Source: Dehalococcoidia bacterium (GTDB taxonomy: Bacteria; Chloroflexota; Dehalococcoidia; GIF9; AB-539-J10). From it: DNA of 57,712 nt. Numbering within the stretch: position 1 is the first letter of the stretch; every line of letters begins with the position of its first letter. The stretch is taken from assembly GCA_021162545.1 (NCBI GenBank), contig JAGGYM010000058.1:1-57712 (forward strand), read 5' to 3'. This document shows, in pieces, positions 37,613 through 46,381 of this stretch. The notes below the pieces were generated by a model. It was not told the DNA's origin. It ran no database searches and saw only the letters and a list, made by a program, of their open reading frames with translations. The translations under genes were made by a program, and so were the position numbers.

Positions 37613-38254
37613 CTACTTGTTCTTGAGTTTCCTCTGGTACTTGTCGGTAAAGCGGTTCTTTCTATAGACAAAAGTTCGGCCTTTGAGTTGTTTGCCAGCG
37701 TTAAAATCTCTGATGCGTTCTTTTACCCACCCAGAGAGGTCTTTGTAATCTACATCATGCCACTCGTGATCCTTAACCACTTGCGTTTTAGAAGATCCAA
37801 TAGCCTCTCCGTTGGTTTGGTCCTCGGCGAACTGTGGTTTGCCTACTCCAGCTTGCTCTCCCGCTAGATGGTAACCAACTGCGCTCAGCAGTACAGGAAG
37901 GTGCTTTGCAATCGGCGGAGGGAAACCATCCAACCACTGGGGGGTAGATAGGAAAAACGCCAATTCTTCAGGCATAATGTCTTCTGTGCGAAATGGGATT
38001 ATTGGGATACTTTTAGTTCTCGCCATTGCAACTTCCTGACCTACGCCCTCCGCCACATCAGCGTTGTGTGAGAATATGAGAACTAACAGACGGCTTTCTT
38101 TGAGTGCCTTAGCTAGTTGAGTGTGATATCCAACGCCGGGGATTAATTCTGCATCGATGAAGCATTCGATTCCGTTCTGCTCCAAGTATTCGTGAACTTC
38201 ACGCGCGATTCCCGCATCTTTCTTAGCATAACTGATAAAAATATCATGGCTCAT
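37613..38254 (-). CDS. TIR-domain protein
   Basis: MSHDIFISYAKKDAGIAREVHEYLEQNGIECFIDAELIPGVGYHTQLAKALKESRLLVLIFSHNADVAEGVGQEVAMARTKSIPIIPFRTED. Confidence 0.92.
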   Translation of the reverse strand: MSHDIFISYAKKDAGIAREVHEYLEQNGIECFIDAELIPGVGYHTQLAKALKESRLLVLIFSHNADVAEGVGQEVAMARTKSIPIIPFRTEDIMPEELAFFLSTPQWLDGFPPPIAKHLPVLLSAVGYHLAGEQAGVGKPQFAEDQTNGEAIGSSKTQVVKDHEWHDVDYKDLSGWVKERIRDFNAGKQLKGRTFVYRKNRFTDKYQRKLKNK

Positions 38255-38618
38255 GGCAACATTAGTAGCACAATCAATGTCATATCATAATCTTTCTGTA
38301 AAAGCTCTTACGCAGGCACCTCCAGCGTTAAGCATTCTACACCGCTACCAAATCCTTTTCAATCTTTGGAGTGAACCCCTGAAACTGGACACTCCAGGTC
38401 AGGGAGGTTGGGCAGGATAGAGACCTGTCCCCTTTTCTATACCAGTTGCAGTGAGAGTTTCTCAATTGACGGCCTCTCCGGCCATGGCAAACTCCATGGA
38501 AGTAAGGCTGCACACTCCATCAGAAAGGTCAATTTGCTTCAGGTCAAGCGGGGTATTGGGATCTTGCTACCTCCGCACAGGTTTACCCAAGAGATGTCCT
38601 GACTTTCTCCCTGCACAA

Positions 38619-38982
38619 TGTTGGCGGGCACCTAAAACCGGCCAGGGAAGGGCACCTCAAAAGCGGCCACTTAAGCAAGTAGACTGTGGCACACTTCATC
38701 GTAAAAGCAATGGAGGTGCCAGTGGGAAATCATCTTAAGATGGCTGACAAGCAACGGATACAGGCACTACTTGAACTTGGCTGGAGCTATCGCCGAATTC
38801 AACGGGAGACCGAGCTACGTCGGGAGGCGGTAGCCAGGTATGACTCCCGGCGAAATCCAAAAGCGGCCAAAGTGCCCACCGGCTCGGCAATCGCCTGTGA
38901 GCCGTACCGCGGCATCATTAAGGCGGCGATAGAGCAGGGACTGAGCGCCCAGCATATCTGGCAGGACCTTCAGGAATATTGA
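38619..38982 (+). mobile_element. IS21-family remnant: putative left end plus truncated IstA N-terminus
   Basis: Terminal-like repeats 'cacctaaaaccggcca' and 'cacctcaaaagcggcca'; ORF ...MADKQRIQALLELGWSYRRIQRETELRREAVARYDSRRNPKAAKVPTG...GLSAQHIWQDLQEY stops after ~100 aa. Confidence 0.65.
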
Positions 38983-39238
38983 GGTGGTTCCCAAATTTTG
39001 GACAGGTTGTTAAGTGTAGGTTCTGCCCCTTTAGGAGAAACGGGCTACACAACCGTAGGAGAAAGCAGGAAGCCTCTCATCGTAGGTGGCACTAAAAACG
39101 GAGAATACCTCAACGGGACAATCATATTTCTATGTTGGATCTCAGAGAATGTGGAAAGCACGCTAAAACAGGGACACTCCACGGTGGTCTGCTATATAAA
39201 TACGGGAAACAGGGAGGTGATGGCTAATGAACACATAA

Positions 39239-39772
39239 CAGTTATTCAGTGAAATTGATTGTTATTTTCTAGCAAAGCGCGACTACATCCAGCAATTTAC
39301 TTCCTCGGAGCGTCAGGTAGAGGGATGGTTCAAGGGTGAACTGATTCATCTTTTCACTTCCCTACAAGCTAAAGGGGAATTGGAGGGGTGGGAACCCGAA
39401 GTTGTGATACCAGGACTCGGCAAAAAGAAGGTGGACTTCAGGGTAAAGTTGGACAATGGCTTTGCTTGGCTAGAACTTAAGAGCTTATATCATGGACAGC
39501 AACGAGAACAACCGATTGACCTCGGGATATATTTTTACAAGGATAGTGTGGGTATCTGGGGTGATGTGCAAAAACTGGCGTCTGTTGAGGGAGGCCATGG
39601 CTACTGCATTATGTTCATATACCCCAAACCAGAGGTGGCCCGATGGCAAAAACTTCTAACGAAATACAGAAAGCTGATAGGGAATTACACGTTCCAAGAA
39701 AAAAGCAACATGTCCCAGTTTCCAAGTGGTCTTTACATTGCCAAGATTGAGATAGCGCAAGGTAGCAACTAG
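39239..39772 (+). CDS. Putative PD-(D/E)XK nuclease-like protein, apparent 5' frameshift
   Basis: Open frame QLFSEIDCYFLAKRDYIQQFTSSERQVEGWFKGELIHLF...KKKVDFRVKLDNGFAWLELKSLYHG (VDF...WLELK = D...ExK). SD+ATG at 39220 is in another frame and reaches TGA at 39250. Confidence 0.5.
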   Translation, partial: QLFSEIDCYFLAKRDYIQQFTSSERQVEGWFKGELIHLFTSLQAKGELEGWEPEVVIPGLGKKKVDFRVKLDNGFAWLELKSLYHGQQREQPIDLGIYFYKDSVGIWGDVQKLASVEGGHGYCIMFIYPKPEVARWQKLLTKYRKLIGNYTFQEKSNMSQFPSGLYIAKIEIAQGSN

Positions 39773-39948
39773 TACATCGGTTGGATTATATTGTGTAGTG
39801 TCTCTGTTTTAAGCGCTCTAGATTTTGTTGGTTTTTATCACACAATAGCCCAGAATGTTGAGCCTGCGATAGTAAGGTTACCTACAATACAGGGAAATCG
39901 CCCTGTTTTTCTTAAAATGATAACCGCCTTCTGATATGATTAAGCAGA

Positions 39949-41250
39949 ATGAAGCTGACGGTTCACCGGGGCACGCACGAGATTGGCGGAAGCTGTGTTG
40001 AGTTGTGCTCCAACTCCGAGAGGGCACGAATAGTCATCGATGTTGGTATGCCTCTGGTAACATCGAATGGGTCACCGTTCGAATGGCGCCACTATAAAGA
40101 CCTCTCTCAAGAGCAGCTTCTGGAGCATAAGATACTTCCTTCAGTTGATGGGTTATACAGTCACCAGAAACCTTCTGTTTCCGCCGTGGTACTCTCCCAT
40201 GCACACCAGGACCACTATGGATTTTTCCGCTTCATCCACCCGGATATCCCGCTGTATATGAGTCTCGGTACAGAAAGCCTTGTAGAGATTTCCAATCTAT
40301 TCCTTGGCACCGGGGTCAACCTTGACCAGGCACAAGTATTTACTATGTGGCAGCCATTTCAAGTGGAAGAATTCACTATCACTCCATACTTGATGGATCA
40401 CTCGGCGCCGGACGCTGCTGCATTTCTCATTGAGGCCGACGGGCAACGTTTATTCTACACCGGTGACTTTCGCGGCCATGGCCGCAAGCAGGTGCTGCTT
40501 GAAAGACTACTTGAGAATCCTATATCTAATGTAGATTGCCTGATAATGGAAGGCTCAATGATTGGCAGAGAGAAAGGCCAGTATCATGATGAGGTTGCTG
40601 TAGAGAGAGCAATTCATAATATTATCGCTGAACAGCAGTCTTATACTTTTGTTTTCTGCTCGTCTCAAAATCTGGATAGGCTGGTATCGATTTATCGTGC
40701 GGTCAAGCGGGCTGGCAAGATGCTTGTCATCGACCTTTACACAGCCTTCGTCCTAGATAAACTAGGTTCCATTTCGTCTAACATCCCACAATTTGACTGG
40801 GGAGAGATCCGCGTACTCTACGCATATTCCCATGCACGCAAGCTGGCGGAATATGACAAAAAGCTACTCTACAAATATAAGCAGGCCAAAATCGGATGGG
40901 AAGAAATACAGGCGACTCCACAAGATATGGTGATTCTTAGCAAGGACAACTTTTACTTCCGTAGAATAATCCTTCCGAAACTGGGAGCAGGCGGTGGAGC
41001 CAGGGCAATTTACTCTATGTGGCATGGATATCTAGAAAGGGCAGACTTGCCACAATTCCTTTCATTCCACAATATTGATCTGATAGAAATCCATACCAGT
41101 GGGCATGCATATGTCGAAGATCTCAAAAAACTAGCCTGTACCTTAAATCCCCGTTGTCTTGTACCTATTCATACCTTCTATCCGGAGCAGTATGGAAGCC
41201 TGTACAAGAATATCGTTCAGTTGGACGATGGCCAGATCTATTATTTGTGA
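39949..41250 (+). CDS. MBL-fold / beta-CASP (RNase J-like) metallo-hydrolase
   Basis: LSHAHQDHYGFF (HxHxDH), MDHSAPDAAAFLIEADGQRLFYTGDFRGHGRK, LIMEGSMIG, IHTSGHAYVEDLKKLACTLNPRCLVPIHTFYPE. Confidence 0.88.
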   Translation: MKLTVHRGTHEIGGSCVELCSNSERARIVIDVGMPLVTSNGSPFEWRHYKDLSQEQLLEHKILPSVDGLYSHQKPSVSAVVLSHAHQDHYGFFRFIHPDIPLYMSLGTESLVEISNLFLGTGVNLDQAQVFTMWQPFQVEEFTITPYLMDHSAPDAAAFLIEADGQRLFYTGDFRGHGRKQVLLERLLENPISNVDCLIMEGSMIGREKGQYHDEVAVERAIHNIIAEQQSYTFVFCSSQNLDRLVSIYRAVKRAGKMLVIDLYTAFVLDKLGSISSNIPQFDWGEIRVLYAYSHARKLAEYDKKLLYKYKQAKIGWEEIQATPQDMVILSKDNFYFRRIILPKLGAGGGARAIYSMWHGYLERADLPQFLSFHNIDLIEIHTSGHAYVEDLKKLACTLNPRCLVPIHTFYPEQYGSLYKNIVQLDDGQIYYL

Positions 41251-41274
41251 GGTAATTTGTAAGGAGGCAGCAAA

Positions 41275-42156
41275 ATGGAGCAGGCGATGGTTATCAAGCA
41301 CTATCTGGAACTAGATGCGGAGCGATGGAAGAAGACAAAGAGGGATCTCCTGCCATTAGTGAGACTTATCAACAACTCCGGGGGAGAATACAGCCTTCAA
41401 CTTCGCGAAGGCTACTTCAACATCTATTATCAGGGCAATTCACTTGCACTGGTCAGACCAAATAAAAATGGGACTTATACCGCCTCTATACACAATAAAT
41501 TTGCTCGGGATGAAACGTTAGAGAAGCTGAAACGATACTCGTCTTCTCAACATGCAGGGAATCACAATAAATATGTATCTTTCACTATTCGGCCTCAGAA
41601 TCTTCACCAGTTCTTTCAGAAGAGCAATATCAACAGCCTGAGTAGTAAAATACGGGCAGTGCACAACGGGGAAGAAATAACCTCTGAGCAGGTCTTAATC
41701 ACTGACAACCCACCATCCAGGAAATTCATCATCATTGACCGCCAGGTAGCAGACCATGTTAACAGAGCCCAGATAGACTTACTGGCACTCAGGAGGGATT
41801 CAGCAGACAAACCTTTCCACTTCCTGATTATTGAAGTAAAGCAGGGAAGAAACCCTGAGCTTCATGAGAAGGTCGGCAGGCAACTGAGCGGGTATGTTGA
41901 CCACATCAGAAAGTACATAAAGGACTATGTCGCCTGCTATAAAGAGAACTATCGACAAAAGAAGGAACTCGGTCTTTTCGATTCCAGCTTGCCGGACACC
42001 ATCGACATCGATGTTGAGGAGGAAACGGTGGAAGGAATGGTAGTCGCCTGTGGGTACTCACAGCTCGGAAAGGAGGCTATCAAGAATCTTCGTCAAAAGA
42101 TGACGGAAAACAAGTGGGTTTTCAAGGTGGAGCAACCAAAGCTGACATTACGCTGA
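41275..42156 (+). CDS. Putative PD-(D/E)XK nuclease-like protein
   Basis: RAQIDLLALRRDSADKPFHFLIIEVKQGRNPELHEKVGRQLSGYVDHIRKY: D...ExK arrangement. Confidence 0.6.
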   Translation: MEQAMVIKHYLELDAERWKKTKRDLLPLVRLINNSGGEYSLQLREGYFNIYYQGNSLALVRPNKNGTYTASIHNKFARDETLEKLKRYSSSQHAGNHNKYVSFTIRPQNLHQFFQKSNINSLSSKIRAVHNGEEITSEQVLITDNPPSRKFIIIDRQVADHVNRAQIDLLALRRDSADKPFHFLIIEVKQGRNPELHEKVGRQLSGYVDHIRKYIKDYVACYKENYRQKKELGLFDSSLPDTIDIDVEEETVEGMVVACGYSQLGKEAIKNLRQKMTENKWVFKVEQPKLTLR

Positions 42157-42165
42157 GTAACAAAG

Positions 42166-42330
42166 ATTGCTGCTAAAAGCCCATGGCAACCCGGCCGAAA
42201 GGGGAGCAGCAGGCGCTGCAGAAATACAGCAAGACAGCAATGCATAAATGCGAGCCCGAGGCATAAGAAAAATCGGGCCGTGCCGGGGGAGTCCGTGCGT
42301 CTTGAAAAGAGTTCGAGTTACAGGATATAC
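42166..42330 (+). ncRNA. Candidate structured leader RNA upstream of CBS/V-ATPase operon
   Basis: ATTGCTG(42166-42172)/CAGCAAT(42235-42241) closing stem, CC-GAAA-GG and GCAGC-aggc-GCTGC hairpins inside, then GCCCGA...TCGGGC; no convincing ORF in 42157-42361. Confidence 0.35.
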
Positions 42331-42361
42331 TTTACAATCTAGCTGCTGAAGGAGAGAAATC

Positions 42362-43030
42362 ATGTTTATACGTGATGTGATGAAGGCCGATGTGATTACC
42401 GTAACGAGCGATACCAGCGTCTATGATGCTCGTGAAGCCATGCGCTCGCACAGAATTGAACGCCTGCCCATAATGGATGAAGGAAAACTGGTGGGCATAT
42501 TGACCAAGCATGAAGTGCTGAAGGCTTTGCCCCCCCCGGGCATGGCCCGGAGCATCTGGGAATATAGCCTTATTTTGCACAAAACGAAGGTAAAGGATCT
42601 CATGAAGACCCCGGTAGTTACAGCCGATCCCGACATGACCGTGGAGGACGCCGTATCCCTGGCCCAACGGGAGAAAATCGGTTGTCTTGTCATTATGAAG
42701 GACAATAAGCTGGCAGGCATCGTCACTACCAATGATTTCTTTTACAAAATTCTTAACCCGCTGCTCGGCATAGGAATGAGCGGGGTACGCCTGTATGTTC
42801 ACCAGTGCGATGATGCCAGGAGCATGCAGGACGTTCTGGAATCCATTGCCAGACATGGCATGGGTATAGTGAGCGTGCATTCTCTTCCTTCAGCTGTGGC
42901 AAACAGGCATGACCTGGTTGTCCATCTGGACGCGGAAGATGCCAGCCAGGTCGTGACGGAACTTGAAGGCAAGGGCTATTCAATCGAATTGCGCTCACAC
43001 CACGCTGGAGGTAGCCTGAACAAAATTTAG
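42362..43030 (+). CDS. CBS-domain pair protein (AcuB-like)
   Basis: MFIRDVMKADVITVTSDTSVYDAREAMRSHRIERLPIMDEGKLVGILTKHEVL... second CBS VKDLMKTPVVTADPDMTVEDAVSLAQREKIGCLVIM. Confidence 0.9.
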   Translation: MFIRDVMKADVITVTSDTSVYDAREAMRSHRIERLPIMDEGKLVGILTKHEVLKALPPPGMARSIWEYSLILHKTKVKDLMKTPVVTADPDMTVEDAVSLAQREKIGCLVIMKDNKLAGIVTTNDFFYKILNPLLGIGMSGVRLYVHQCDDARSMQDVLESIARHGMGIVSVHSLPSAVANRHDLVVHLDAEDASQVVTELEGKGYSIELRSHHAGGSLNKI

Positions 43031-43058
43031 CGGCAATACCCAGGGAGACATTATTGTT

Positions 43059-43373
43059 ATGGAAAACATTGCTAGTGGTGTAAAATCTCTGGAAGCTGAA
43101 GCTGAAAAGATAATCGAGGAAGCTAAAGCCGGTGCTCATGACATCCTTCTCCGCTCCAGGAAAGAAGCAGAAGAGATTCTTTCCGCTGAATTTCCACTGG
43201 ATGATGCCAGGGCGGAGTGCGATAGGATTGTGGCCGGAGCTAGAGAAGAGGCAGAGAACAGGGTAGAGCTTTCCAAAGAGAAAACTTCTGAAATCAGCAC
43301 CAATGCCAACAAGAAAATAGAAAAAATTGTGGAACGGATAGTGGATATTATCATTGGGACAGAGTCAGCGTGA
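43059..43373 (+). CDS. V/A-type ATP synthase peripheral stalk subunit H/G-like
   Basis: Coiled-coil VKSLEAEAEKIIEEAKAGAHDILLRSRKEAEEI; first stalk gene before subunit I. Confidence 0.75.
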   Translation: MENIASGVKSLEAEAEKIIEEAKAGAHDILLRSRKEAEEILSAEFPLDDARAECDRIVAGAREEAENRVELSKEKTSEISTNANKKIEKIVERIVDIIIGTESA

Positions 43374-45367
43374 TACCTTTAATCGTTAATACACCTGATC
43401 CTATGCTCAGGGTCAGAGTGGTGAGCACCAGGGACAGCACCGATACGGTGCTGAAAACTTTACATAAAGTTGGCACCCTGCACATTGAAGAGAGCACGGA
43501 ACTGAAGCCCATCGACAGGAAGGCCATCGACCAGGAAAGGGGAGAAATTTCCGAATTGCTGGCGGGCATTGAAGAGGTACTGGCCTGTATTCCTGCGGGA
43601 GAGAGCGTATCTCCGGGCCAGGACGTTGAAGTTATCTATACCAGGCCCTTTACTGAAGTGGACAGCGAAATAAGGATGCTCTGCACCAGGCTTGTTAAGA
43701 TGCACCGGCAATACTCCAGGCTTGAGGGAGAAAGTGAACGGCTGGCTAGCCTGAAGAAACGTCTGAGTTCCCTGGAACAACCGCCGGACGCCAGGCTGGG
43801 GGATTTGAATTTTTGCGGAAGTTATCTTTTTTCCGGAGTCTTTGCAATTCCCGTCGAGCTGTATGAAACCCTGCATGCCAGGGTTAAGGATTACCCGTTT
43901 GAAGATATTGCAGCCACGGTTGGAAACGAGACGGTCTTTTATCTTATAGCTAGAACCAGGGACAAAGAATTTATAGAAGCTACGGTTAGGGAGATGAGAG
44001 GCGAAGTTCTTGAAATACCGGACGAAGATTTGAGTCTGGGGGAATTCTTTCAATCGGTTGAGGACAAAATCAGCGGTCTTATGGAAGAGTCCTCGAAGCT
44101 TTATGGTGAGATCGTAGCTGCAACCAGAGAGAACCTGGAGAAACTGGTCCTCTTCAGAGAAGCGCTGTCGGCGGAAAGCGAAAAACTGTCAGCCCTGGAG
44201 AAAGCATGTGCAGCGAAATATGTCACCTTAATCGAGGGGTGGTTCCCCGAAGCCAGCGGGGAGGCCGCGATTTCAGAAGTCAGGCAAAATACAGAGTATG
44301 TCTTTATCGATACCAGGAAACCGGAGCCGTCGGAAGAACCTCCTACCAGGCAGAGGAACGCCCGCGGGCTCAAGCCGTTCCAGGTCATCGTAAACTTATT
44401 TGCAATTCCCAAATACAGGGAATGGGACCCCACGCCGGTAATAGCTTTTTCCTTTGCCCTTTTCTTTGGCCTGATGCTGGGCGATGTGGTTTATGCTCTC
44501 ATTGTAATGTTGTTTGCCTATAAGGGCTTGCGCTTCTTCGTTGACGATCCTGATAGTGAAGGCGTCAGGTTGTTTCAGAGAATACTCTATATCAGCAGCG
44601 GCGTGGCGCTGGTCATCGGCTTGCTCACAGGAAGTTATATGGGGAATATTTATGCCTTCTTCGGCATTGAAAGTCTGGCGCTTTCCGAAGGGGTAGAGCA
44701 ACTACTTGGCAACCCCCTGTCGTTCATAGTGCTCTCATTGTTCATAGGTCTCATTCATGTGAATACAGCTCACGTGCTGGCACTTATCGCGGGGATAAGG
44801 AAAAAAGAAAAAGGAATAATACCCGGTAAGGCAGGCATATTTATCCTGCAGCTCGCGGGAATACCCTGGACTATGCATTCCTTGCTCGGAGTTGATATCC
44901 CCCTGCTGACAGCACCGGTTTATTCTGCTTTGCTGTATGCTGTGGGTTTGGGCGTGATATTGATCGTTGCATCTTCCATTATGCAGAAGGGCATATTCCT
45001 GGGGAGCATCTTCTGGCTGTTTGATATTACCGGCATCCTGGGGGATGTCATGTCGTATTGCCGGCTGGCAGGGGTAGGTTTGGCTACATATTACCTGGCG
45101 TTCTGTTTTAACATGATGGCAACTTTGATATCAGGGATGATGCCTGAAGGAATAGTGCGACTAATTGCCGGCAGTTTAATATTCATTGTGATTTTGCTTA
45201 TTGGACATGCACTTAACCTGGTTCTCGCTGGAATTTGCTGTTTCGTCCACTCTCTCAGGTTGTGCTTTGTGGAGTTCCTGATGAAGTTTTATGAAGGGGG
45301 TGGTAGAGAATACAGTCCATTCCATCTGAGGAAGCGAGTATTTGTGCCGGCCAGAGGAAGAGCTTAG
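43370..45367 (+). CDS. V/A-type ATP synthase subunit I (a)
   Basis: 665 aa; ATPVIAFSFALFFGLMLGDVVYALIVML, DITGILGDVMSYCRLAGVGLATYYLAFCFNMMA, GHALNLVLAGICCFVHSLRLCFVEFLMKFYEGGG. Confidence 0.93.
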   Translation: MIPLIVNTPDPMLRVRVVSTRDSTDTVLKTLHKVGTLHIEESTELKPIDRKAIDQERGEISELLAGIEEVLACIPAGESVSPGQDVEVIYTRPFTEVDSEIRMLCTRLVKMHRQYSRLEGESERLASLKKRLSSLEQPPDARLGDLNFCGSYLFSGVFAIPVELYETLHARVKDYPFEDIAATVGNETVFYLIARTRDKEFIEATVREMRGEVLEIPDEDLSLGEFFQSVEDKISGLMEESSKLYGEIVAATRENLEKLVLFREALSAESEKLSALEKACAAKYVTLIEGWFPEASGEAAISEVRQNTEYVFIDTRKPEPSEEPPTRQRNARGLKPFQVIVNLFAIPKYREWDPTPVIAFSFALFFGLMLGDVVYALIVMLFAYKGLRFFVDDPDSEGVRLFQRILYISSGVALVIGLLTGSYMGNIYAFFGIESLALSEGVEQLLGNPLSFIVLSLFIGLIHVNTAHVLALIAGIRKKEKGIIPGKAGIFILQLAGIPWTMHSLLGVDIPLLTAPVYSALLYAVGLGVILIVASSIMQKGIFLGSIFWLFDITGILGDVMSYCRLAGVGLATYYLAFCFNMMATLISGMMPEGIVRLIAGSLIFIVILLIGHALNLVLAGICCFVHSLRLCFVEFLMKFYEGGGREYSPFHLRKRVFVPARGRA

Positions 45368-45382
45368 AGTGGAGTATAGAGA

Positions 45383-45862
45383 ATGCTAGCTGATCCCGTG
45401 TCTTTGGCTACTCTCGGCGGTGGTATCGCATTAGCTGGGGGTGTAGTAGGATCTTCACTGGGGATATCAAATGCGGCTTCTGCTGGCATAGCTACGTTGT
45501 CCAAAAAACCCGGGCAACTCAGGAACGTTATAATATTATCGTCTGTGCCAATGTCACAGACTTTCTATGGCTTGATAATGATGATACTTATCCTGACCAC
45601 GGTAATCCCCAAGATTGCTGCTATGCCAGATGCCGGTGGCAGTGGTTTTGCCGTGCTGGCTTGCAGTATTGTGGTTGGTTTTAGCGGAGCGTTCTCGGGA
45701 GCGTATAAGGGCTCTGTGCTAGCTGCAGGCATTGCATACCTGCCCAAGACAGAGGGAAAAATACTAACTAGCTCTCTGATGTTAGCGGTATTCGTTGAGC
45801 TAATAGCTGTGCTGGGGCTGGTATTTAGCATAATGGCATTAAGTATGTTAGGGCTCATGTAA
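45383..45862 (+). CDS. V/A-type ATP synthase subunit K (c), copy 1
   Basis: 4-TM proteolipid; VPMSQTFYG, GAYKGSVLAAGI, MLAVFVELIAVLGLVF. Confidence 0.93.
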   Translation: MLADPVSLATLGGGIALAGGVVGSSLGISNAASAGIATLSKKPGQLRNVIILSSVPMSQTFYGLIMMILILTTVIPKIAAMPDAGGSGFAVLACSIVVGFSGAFSGAYKGSVLAAGIAYLPKTEGKILTSSLMLAVFVELIAVLGLVFSIMALSMLGLM

Positions 45863-45883
45863 TAAATGTCTCGGAGGTGAAAG

Positions 45884-46366
45884 ATGATAATCAGTCCTGA
45901 GTCGTTTGCAGTTCTGGGAGGGGCTATAGCGTTGGCTGGTGGTCTCGCAGGGTCCTCGATAGGCATAGCCACTGCTGCTTCAAATGGAGTAGCCACATTA
46001 GCCGAGGAGCCAGGACAGTTAAGAAACGTTATCGTACTGGCGTCACTGCCAATGACGCAAACCTTCTATGGACTCATAATATTGATACTTATTCTAACCA
46101 CTGTAATTCCTAATCTGGTTGCTATGCCTGACGCCGGTGGCGGTAGTGGGTTTGCTGTATTTGCCTGCGGCATTATCGCTGCCCTTGCCGAAGGATTCTC
46201 AGGTGCATATCAGGGTTCCGTGTGTGCCTCGGGTATCTCGCTTCTGCCCAAAACGAAGGGGAAGATTTTGACCAACTCCATGATGCTTGCCGTCTTCGTT
46301 GAGCTAATAGGTGTCCTGGGGCTGGTTTTTACTATCATGGCTCTGAGCATATTGGGACTTTTCTAG
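45884..46366 (+). CDS. V/A-type ATP synthase subunit K (c), copy 2
   Basis: 4-TM proteolipid; LPMTQTFYG, GAYQGSVCASGI, MLAVFVELIGVLGLVF. Confidence 0.93.
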   Translation: MIISPESFAVLGGAIALAGGLAGSSIGIATAASNGVATLAEEPGQLRNVIVLASLPMTQTFYGLIILILILTTVIPNLVAMPDAGGGSGFAVFACGIIAALAEGFSGAYQGSVCASGISLLPKTKGKILTNSMMLAVFVELIGVLGLVFTIMALSILGLF

Positions 46367-46381
46367 AGGTCATGTCGAGAA

